The notes under the pieces: generated by a model
What the model was told of the DNA's origin: nothing
The model's database searches: none
The model's input: only the letters and a program-made list of their open reading frames with translations
Translations under genes and position numbers: made by a program
In this document: piece by piece, positions 5,509-10,397 of the stretch
How the letters are laid out: each line of letters starts with the position of its first letter
Numbering within the stretch: the first letter of the stretch is position 1
Assembly (NCBI GenBank): GCA_027366195.1
Contig: DAHXKW010000113.1
Location: forward strand, 1-10,397
Source of the DNA: Alphaproteobacteria bacterium
GTDB lineage: Bacteria; Pseudomonadota; Alphaproteobacteria; G02398745; G023898745
Direction: 5' to 3'
Length of the DNA: 10,397 nt

Positions 5509-6270
5509 TTATACCAAAGTGCAAATAACAGGTATGTGATCTGATGGTTTATCAGAGTAACGTTGGTTTTTATCCGTCTCTATTATTTTTAATTTTTTTA
5601 GCAAAACAGAGGTTAACAAGATGTAATCAAGTCGCATTCCATGATTTTTTCTTAGCGCACCGCCCCGGTAATCCCACCATGTGAAAATTTGTTCTTGGGT
5701 TGTCGCGCGAAGTGCGTCTATAAATCCAACGTTAAGAAGTTGTCGCATGGCTTGTCGTTCGCTAATTGAGAAACAGGTTTTTTCATACATCGCTTCAGGA
5801 TCAAAGACGTCAATATCGGAAAGAGCGACATTAAAATCTCCGGCCAATAAAAAGTTATGTTCCTCGATAAGGCGTTTTTTCAAGTAGTGAGTTAGATGTT
5901 TAAAAAAATCTAATTTATATAGATATTTATCTGAATTTATTTCGCCACCATTTGGAATGTATACAGATGCAATCACCATATCTTTGATAAGGCATTCAAT
6001 GTATCTAGCTGAAGGATCATTGAAGTGGGGAATGCCTTTGGTAATGATTTCGATAGGATATTTGGAAGCTATGGCTACACCATTGTATGTTGGTTGGCCA
6101 AAAACAATTGTGTTGTAATTTAATTCTTCAAAGACTGTATAGGGAAACTGCTCATCTGTGCATTTAAGTTCTTGCATCAATACGATATCGTAATTATTTT
6201 TTTTAAGCCATTCTTGTACATAGAGGATACGGGAGCGGATAGAATTTACGTTCCAAGTGGCAATGCGCAT
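5509..6270 (-). CDS. xth: Exonuclease III-type AP endonuclease (EEP family)
   Basis: This Mg2+-dependent nuclease would act in base-excision repair, cutting at abasic sites and removing 3' blocks. I use the ATG at 6270 because it opens the family N-terminus MRIATWNVNSIRSR. A GTG at 6294 in the same frame would add eight residues with no family match. The resulting 253 residues are close to the E. coli enzyme (268). With that start, catalytic and metal-binding positions are all visible: N7 in WNVNS, E34 in QELK, Y104 in VYIPNGG, D145 and N147 in AGDFNVA, D215 in MRLDYIL, and the terminal pair D244-H245 in KPSDHIPV. TWWDYRGGAL (about 197-206) is the usual loop near the active site. It is head-to-head with the pseudouridine synthase gene, with at most about 50 bp between the starts. 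Homologues are also named xthA or exoA. Confidence 0.93.
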   Translation of the reverse strand: MRIATWNVNSIRSRILYVQEWLKKNNYDIVLMQELKCTDEQFPYTVFEELNYNTIVFGQPTYNGVAIASKYPIEIITKGIPHFNDPSARYIECLIKDMVIASVYIPNGGEINSDKYLYKLDFFKHLTHYLKKRLIEEHNFLLAGDFNVALSDIDVFDPEAMYEKTCFSISERQAMRQLLNVGFIDALRATTQEQIFTWWDYRGGALRKNHGMRLDYILLTSVLLKKLKIIETDKNQRYSDKPSDHIPVICTLV

Positions 6271-6294
6271 GAAATTTCTTGTACTATAGACCAC

Positions 6295-7182
6295 ATGCTA
6301 TATCACGTTACCATGTGTATGGTGCAAAATATATGCTCTGTTTACCAAGAGCCAATCCGACTGGATCGTTTTTTGCGTTTAGTATTTGGGCAACACTTAT
6401 CTCAAAGTGTTATAGAAAAACAATGTAGAACAAAAAAAATTAAAATTAATCATAAGCCGGTTAAGCCTAAAACACGAGTTTATTTCAAGGATGAACTCAG
6501 TTTGCATGATACGATTCAAGATAAGATTGATAGCGGTTTTGTAAGGCCTCAACATGATACGCAGCTAAAAAATGACCTGAAAGATATGATTGTTTATGAT
6601 GCGATAGATTTTTGTATTATTTATAAACCCTATGGTTTGCCAAGCCAAGGTGGTCCAAATATTCAAACTTCTGTTGCACAGTTGGCTGGTAGAGATTATT
6701 GGATTGTACACCGTCTTGATCGGCATACAGAAGGACTTATGCTTTTGGCTAAAAACAGACATACAGCGGCGCAGTTGATGGAGTTATTTAGGACAAGACA
6801 AGTTCAGAAACATTATTGTGCCATTGTTCGCGGATATCCCCGGCCTACTTCAGGTCTAGTTGAAGCGCCTCTTGAAAATATTTGTGAAGAAGGTAAAGAC
6901 AGAATGGTTGTTTCTCAATATGGGCAATCTGCTGTTACTCGTTATCGCGTTGTCCGCAAATTAAATAATCAGCACTCAATTGTTCTTCTTAAGCCTATGA
7001 CGGGCCGTAAGCATCAACTGCGCGTCCATATGCAGTATTTGGGCACACCTATTTTGGGTGATATGAAATATGGAAAACGCGGTAAGAGAATGCATTTATA
7101 TGCCTACAAAATTGAGTTTGTGTGGCAAGGCAAAAAGATAAGCATTTGTGCTGCGGATTTTTTATTGCGCGTTAAGAATTGA
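6295..7182 (+). CDS. RluA-family 23S rRNA pseudouridine synthase, RluC-like, with S4 domain
   Basis: This enzyme isomerises uridine to pseudouridine in RNA, most likely in 23S rRNA. With the ATG at 6295 it has 295 residues. An S4 RNA-binding domain (about residues 22-70) contains RLDRFLRLVFG and KIKINHKPVKPKTRV. The catalytic domain begins with IIYKPYGLPSQGG (108-120), then the active-site motif HRLDRHTEG with catalytic D142, and TGRKHQLRVH (236-245), close to the family's TGRTHQIRVH. The usual TSG after HRLD is TEG here. Domain order and length fit RluC (U955/U2504/U2580 in E. coli) best, but RluD-like targets cannot be excluded. The frame is open back to 6172, inside the opposing nuclease gene, so starts at 6313 or 6319 are equally possible, the latter beginning right at the S4 domain. 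None has a good Shine-Dalgarno. tRNA-His follows 20 bp after the stop. Confidence 0.9.
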   Translation: MLYHVTMCMVQNICSVYQEPIRLDRFLRLVFGQHLSQSVIEKQCRTKKIKINHKPVKPKTRVYFKDELSLHDTIQDKIDSGFVRPQHDTQLKNDLKDMIVYDAIDFCIIYKPYGLPSQGGPNIQTSVAQLAGRDYWIVHRLDRHTEGLMLLAKNRHTAAQLMELFRTRQVQKHYCAIVRGYPRPTSGLVEAPLENICEEGKDRMVVSQYGQSAVTRYRVVRKLNNQHSIVLLKPMTGRKHQLRVHMQYLGTPILGDMKYGKRGKRMHLYAYKIEFVWQGKKISICAADFLLRVKN

Positions 7183-7202
7183 GACATTAAACTGCTTAGT
7201 AT

Positions 7203-7280
7203 GGCGGGTGTAGCTCAGTTGGTTAGAGCGCTAGGTTGTGGCCCTAGAGGTCGCCGGTTCAAATCCGGTCACTCGCCCCA
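7203..7280 (+). tRNA. tRNA-His (anticodon GTG) with encoded G-1 and CCA
   Basis: The sequence folds into a full cloverleaf. The acceptor GGCGGGTG pairs with CACTCGCC as eight base pairs including one G-T, so the extra 5' G (G-1) is encoded opposite C73. The CCA end is encoded at 7278-7280. The D-arm contains AGCTCAGTTGGTTAGAGC, and the T-arm CCGG-TTCAAAT-CCGG. The anticodon stem CTAGG/CCTAG encloses TTGTGGC, with anticodon GTG at 7238-7240, which reads CAC and CAT. G-1 with C73 is the identity element for histidyl-tRNA synthetase. A short TTTT follows the gene. It lies 20 bp after the pseudouridine synthase gene and no separate promoter was recognised, so co-transcription is possible. Confidence 0.97.
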
Positions 7281-7381
7281 TTTTATGTCATAGATCAACT
7301 ATGGACCAGACTTCTCCTGATCTAACTAATCTCCTGAAAATAATTATGGATTTAAAAGGTTAAAGAAAAAAATATGAAACT
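7281..7381. other. Spacer between tRNA-His and the hppA stop
   Basis: This 101-bp convergent spacer has no recognisable hairpin terminator. Read on the minus strand just after hppA it is T-rich (ATTTTTTTCTTT at about 7363-7374), which could end transcription without a strong stem. A 20-codon frame at 7301-7363 (MDQTSPDLTN...) is present on the plus strand but has no ribosome site and is not annotated as a gene. Confidence 0.3.
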
Positions 7382-9505
7382 TTAAAGGCAAACAATACCA
7401 AGCAATAAGATGGCAACAATGTTCATAATTTTAATCATGGGGTTGATAGCTGGGCCAGCTGTGTCTTTATAGGGATCCCCTACAGTGTCTCCAGTAACAG
7501 CTGCTTTGTGTGATTCAGAGCCTTTTCCACCACAATGACCTTCTTCGATGTATTTTTTCGCATTATCCCAAGCACCACCCCCAGTTGTCATGGATATAGC
7601 CACAAATATGCCTGTAATAATTGTCCCCATGAGGGCTGCACCTAAGGTTTGGAAGGCGGCAGTTTGGTCTACAATATTTTTCATAATGATATACAGAACA
7701 ATAGGCGCTAATACCGGTAACAAGGCGGGGATAATCATTTGTTGAATCGCAGAACGTGTAACCAAATCAACGCAAGTTGCATAATCAGGTTTTGCTTTCC
7801 CTGTCATAATTCCTGGAATTTCTCGGAATTGGCGTCGAACCTCTTCGACAACAGCACTTGCTGATTTTCGAACGCTTAGCATAGCCATACTTGCAAATAA
7901 ATAGGGGAGAACGCCGCCAATAAACAAGCCAATCAAAACATACGGGTTATCAAGATTAAAAGAAATATCGTATTGAGGGAAATAATATTTCAAGTCCTGG
8001 GTATATGTTGCAAATAGCACAAGCGCAGCCATACCAGCTGAACCGATAGCATAGCCTTTTGTAACAGCTTTTGTAGTGTTTCCTACAGCATCTAGGGCAT
8101 CGGTAATTGTTCTAACAGAGTCTTTCATCTTAGACATCTCAGCGATGCCTCCGGCGTTGTCAGTGATTGGTCCATAAGCGTCAAGAGCAACAATCATTCC
8201 TGATAAGGCTAACATTGCTGTTGCGGCAATGGCGATTCCATAGATGCCAGCATTTAGGTAGGAAATCAAGATGCCGATGATGATAACAATAATAGGTAAT
8301 CCCGTTGCTTCCATGGAAATCGCTAAGCCCTGGATAATGTTAGTACCATGCCCTGTCATGGAGGCATCAGCGATAGATTTTACGGGTCGATATTGTGTTG
8401 ATGTATAGTATTCGGTTATCCATACTAAAAGACCTGTTACACCAAGTCCAACCAGTGCACAGATAATTAAATTAATGTGGTCAAAGTTGAAATCATGAAT
8501 TTGCATAGATTCGGAAAAATCCATGAACATAAGGTAAGTGGTTGCGACAATGCCTATACACGATAAAATACCGCTCATTATAAGTCCCTTATAAAGTGCG
8601 CGCATGATTTTTTGTGAACCATCTAATTTAACAAAGAAAGATCCAAAAATAGAGCAGATTACGCAGACAGCTGTGATAAGAAGGGGGTAGAGAGTGAGTT
8701 GAGTTTCTACAGAACCTGAAAAATAAATTCCAGATAAAACCATGGCGCCAACGACAGTTACGACAAAAGTTTCAAATAAATCAGCAGCCATTCCAGCGCA
8801 ATCACCCACGTTGTCGCCCACGTTATCAGCTATAACGGCAGGGTTTCGAGGATCGTCTTCTGGAATGCCAGCCTCGATTTTTCCCACAAGATCAGCGCCG
8901 ACATCAGCAGCCTTAGTGAAAATACCGCCACCAAGTCTGGCGAAAATAGAGATTAAAGAAGATCCAAAACCCAAAGCAACTAAAGACTCTGTCTGTATTC
9001 GACTCTCAAGACCAAGATAGCCTAAGAGAAAATAATAGCCAGCTACGCCAAGCAGGCCAAGGCCGACCACCAAAAAGCCTGTGACTGATCCTGATTTAAA
9101 TGCAATATCAAGCGCATGACTTAAACCTTCAGTAGCGCCCTGAGCTGTTCGGACATTAGCGCGAATTGAAATATGCATGCCGATATAACCAGCGGCACCA
9201 GATAAGACCGCACCTATTACAAATCCCAATGCAACATATCCAGACATAAACAGTGTTAATAATAGAGTTAGGGCAATACCGACAAGACCAATGGCAGTAT
9301 ATTGTCTATTTAAGAAGGCTTCTGCACCCTTTTGGATTGCGGTTGCTATCTCTTGCATTTTTTCGTTACCTTTGGGATAACGAAGCATTTGATTGGTAAT
9401 AAATAGAGCGTAAAAAATCGTGACCACACAACTTGCAAAGATCACGAGACTGGAAAACATTGAGACACAAAACAAAATACTTTCCCAAGATTTTACCGGA
9501 AACAT
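7382..9505 (-). CDS. hppA: Membrane-bound H+-translocating pyrophosphatase, K+-independent type
   Basis: This inner-membrane pump hydrolyses pyrophosphate and exports protons, saving energy from PPi released in biosynthesis. From the ATG at 9505 it has 707 residues, normal for the family, with many hydrophobic helices from the N-terminus on. A TTG at 9514 in frame is a less likely start. Family signatures are present: NEKMQEIATAIQKGAEAFLNRQY (about 47-69), the substrate-binding DVGADLVGKIEAGIPEDDPRNP (201-222), IADNVGDNVGDCAGMAADLFE (225-245), YGPITDNAGGIAEM (444-457) and GDTVGDPYKDTAGP (672-685). GNTTKAVTKGYAIGSA has Lys (K479) where K+-dependent enzymes have Ala, which marks the K+-independent, proton-pumping class. 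No frameshift or missing motif is seen. It lies downstream of gltX on the same strand with a 62-bp gap, and its own promoter or ribosome site is not obvious. Confidence 0.97.
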   Translation of the reverse strand: MFPVKSWESILFCVSMFSSLVIFASCVVTIFYALFITNQMLRYPKGNEKMQEIATAIQKGAEAFLNRQYTAIGLVGIALTLLLTLFMSGYVALGFVIGAVLSGAAGYIGMHISIRANVRTAQGATEGLSHALDIAFKSGSVTGFLVVGLGLLGVAGYYFLLGYLGLESRIQTESLVALGFGSSLISIFARLGGGIFTKAADVGADLVGKIEAGIPEDDPRNPAVIADNVGDNVGDCAGMAADLFETFVVTVVGAMVLSGIYFSGSVETQLTLYPLLITAVCVICSIFGSFFVKLDGSQKIMRALYKGLIMSGILSCIGIVATTYLMFMDFSESMQIHDFNFDHINLIICALVGLGVTGLLVWITEYYTSTQYRPVKSIADASMTGHGTNIIQGLAISMEATGLPIIVIIIGILISYLNAGIYGIAIAATAMLALSGMIVALDAYGPITDNAGGIAEMSKMKDSVRTITDALDAVGNTTKAVTKGYAIGSAGMAALVLFATYTQDLKYYFPQYDISFNLDNPYVLIGLFIGGVLPYLFASMAMLSVRKSASAVVEEVRRQFREIPGIMTGKAKPDYATCVDLVTRSAIQQMIIPALLPVLAPIVLYIIMKNIVDQTAAFQTLGAALMGTIITGIFVAISMTTGGGAWDNAKKYIEEGHCGGKGSESHKAAVTGDTVGDPYKDTAGPAINPMIKIMNIVAILLLGIVCL

Positions 9506-9567
9506 TGTAGCCAAGGCAATGGATCGTGTTTTTGAAAGTTAGATAGATATGGGGGGTGACGACTTTT

Positions 9568-10397
9568 TTACCACATGTCTTTGTGAAGCATTAATCTTTT
9601 TTTCGTTTCTTCTTTTCCTAAAACGGCCATGATTTCAAAAACGCTCGGGGAAATGGTGTGACCTGTGAGCAATATACGCAAGGGTTGTGCCAGGTCGCCT
9701 AGTTTGATCTCTTTTTCTGAGGCAAAAGCTTTAGCAGATTCATGGAGGATTTGTTCATTGAAATTGTTTAGATTATCTAGTATTTGAATAAAATCTTGAA
9801 TAAGGTTTTGATCAATAATTATAGCTTGTGCAGATTCGGATTTTGTATAAGGTATATCCCGGTAAATATTAGCATTGCTATCGAGTTCAACTAAAGTTTT
9901 TGCACGCTGCTTTAAACCGTTCATGCCAGCTGCAATTCTTTTGCGGACATTATCATCGTCTCCAGGTTTGTAAATTTGTTCAGCCAGCCAGGTATTATCT
10001 GCTTCTCTTAGATAATGTGCATTTAAAAATAGTAATTTTTCCATATCTAATCGGGCAGGAGATCGTCCAATATGGTCGACATCGAACCATTCAATGGCTT
10101 GTTGTCGTGAAATAATTTCAGCATTTCCATGTCCCCACCCTAAACGTAATAAATAATTAAACATAGCATCGGGTAAAATACCCATATCTTTATAAGTTTC
10201 AACGCCAATAGCGCCATGACGTTTTGATAGCTTCATTCCGTCTTGTCCATGGATTAAAGGAATGTGGCTAAAAGTTGGAACCTCCCATCCCATGGCTTCG
10301 TAAACCAATTTTTGTTTAAAAGCGTTGGTGAGATGATCGTCTCCTCTAATAATATGTGTAATCCCCATATCATGATCATCTACAACCACCGCAAGCA
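9568..10397 (-). CDS. gltX: Glutamyl-tRNA synthetase, C-terminal part (cut by the right edge)
   Basis: This class I aminoacyl-tRNA synthetase charges tRNA-Glu. In lineages without GlnRS it also mischarges tRNA-Gln for the amidotransferase route. The frame continues to the window edge (LAVVVDDHDMGITH...), so the N-terminal catalytic part with the HIGH motif, roughly 190 residues, lies outside. Visible marks are VVVDDHDMGITHIIRGDDHL, matching the family block before the ATP site, and KLSKRHGA at about 10233-10210, the KMSKS-class motif. Next come LPDAMFNYLLRLGWGHG and the linker IGRSPARLDMEKLLFLNAHYLR. After that is the anticodon-binding domain, ending in LRILLTGHTISPSVFEIMAVLG near the stop. 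The DHIGRSPARLD wording resembles alphaproteobacterial GltX copies. The last residues (KDMW) end at a TAA followed by an A run. Since many alphaproteobacteria carry two GltX paralogues, which one this is cannot be settled from this part. Confidence 0.95.
   Translation of the reverse strand, partial: LAVVVDDHDMGITHIIRGDDHLTNAFKQKLVYEAMGWEVPTFSHIPLIHGQDGMKLSKRHGAIGVETYKDMGILPDAMFNYLLRLGWGHGNAEIISRQQAIEWFDVDHIGRSPARLDMEKLLFLNAHYLREADNTWLAEQIYKPGDDDNVRKRIAAGMNGLKQRAKTLVELDSNANIYRDIPYTKSESAQAIIIDQNLIQDFIQILDNLNNFNEQILHESAKAFASEKEIKLGDLAQPLRILLTGHTISPSVFEIMAVLGKEETKKRLMLHKDMW

Noticed and set aside
6172..6294. N-terminal extension of the pseudouridine synthase from the ATG at 6172
   Set aside because: The 41 extra residues lie entirely in the 5' part of the nuclease gene on the other strand, before the S4 domain, and have no family match.
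6271..6294. GTG start for the nuclease adding MVYSTRNF
   Set aside because: The ATG at 6270 opens exactly at the conserved family N-terminus, and no better ribosome site supports the GTG.
7301..7363. 20-codon frame after tRNA-His (MDQTSPDLTN...)
   Set aside because: It is very short, with no Shine-Dalgarno and no recognisable features; frames of this length are expected by chance.
8742..9020. Plus-strand 92-codon frame opposite hppA
   Set aside because: It is fully antisense to a conserved pyrophosphatase coding region; its Ser/Pro/Thr-rich composition is that of a shadow frame.
1..10397. CRISPR arrays, insertion sequences, phage genes or toxin-antitoxin pairs
   Set aside because: No regularly spaced repeats, transposase motifs, integrase or paired small toxin-like genes were seen on either strand.

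Overview
The window looks like a piece of an AT-rich bacterial chromosome, most likely from an intracellular or host-associated alphaproteobacterium (Holosporales/Rickettsiales-like). This placement is an inference. It rests on the general look of the proteins: a GltX of alphaproteobacterial type, a K+-independent membrane pyrophosphatase, a tRNA-His gene that still encodes G-1 opposite C73, strongly AT-rich spacers, few good Shine-Dalgarno sites, and contractile-sheath genes. No database search was possible.

Left part (1-2283). The left edge holds an ambiguous scrap of coding sequence. A small GTG-started gene for a putative exported coiled-coil protein lies on the minus strand (397-101). 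It is transcribed divergently from a membrane-anchored HtrA/Deg-type serine protease with two C-terminal PDZ-like regions (571-2283). The very AT-rich spacer between them (398-570) contains three inverted repeats. The best is a perfect 12-bp-arm palindrome lying 12 bp before the protease start.

Middle part (2284-4577). A two-gene operon encodes the type VI secretion (T6SS) contractile sheath proteins TssB and TssC. Only these two genes of the machine are present. A protease lies upstream and a convergent hydrolase lies directly downstream, so the sheath pair is separated from the rest of any T6SS locus. TssB carries an unusual low-complexity C-terminal tail. The tssB promoter region has a 10-bp direct repeat at 19-bp spacing around a perfect TATAAT box.

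Right part (4578-10397). This part is mainly housekeeping: an alpha/beta hydrolase and an exonuclease III-type nuclease on the minus strand, head-to-head with an RluA-family 23S rRNA pseudouridine synthase on the plus strand, then tRNA-His(GTG). On the minus strand there follow the H+-translocating pyrophosphatase HppA and, cut by the right edge, glutamyl-tRNA synthetase GltX. gltX and hppA run in the same direction with a spacer of about 60 bp and could be co-transcribed.

The items most worth a second look are the isolated tssBC pair with its modified TssB tail and promoter repeats, and the palindrome-rich divergent spacer in front of the protease. I do not see a clearly new multi-gene system.
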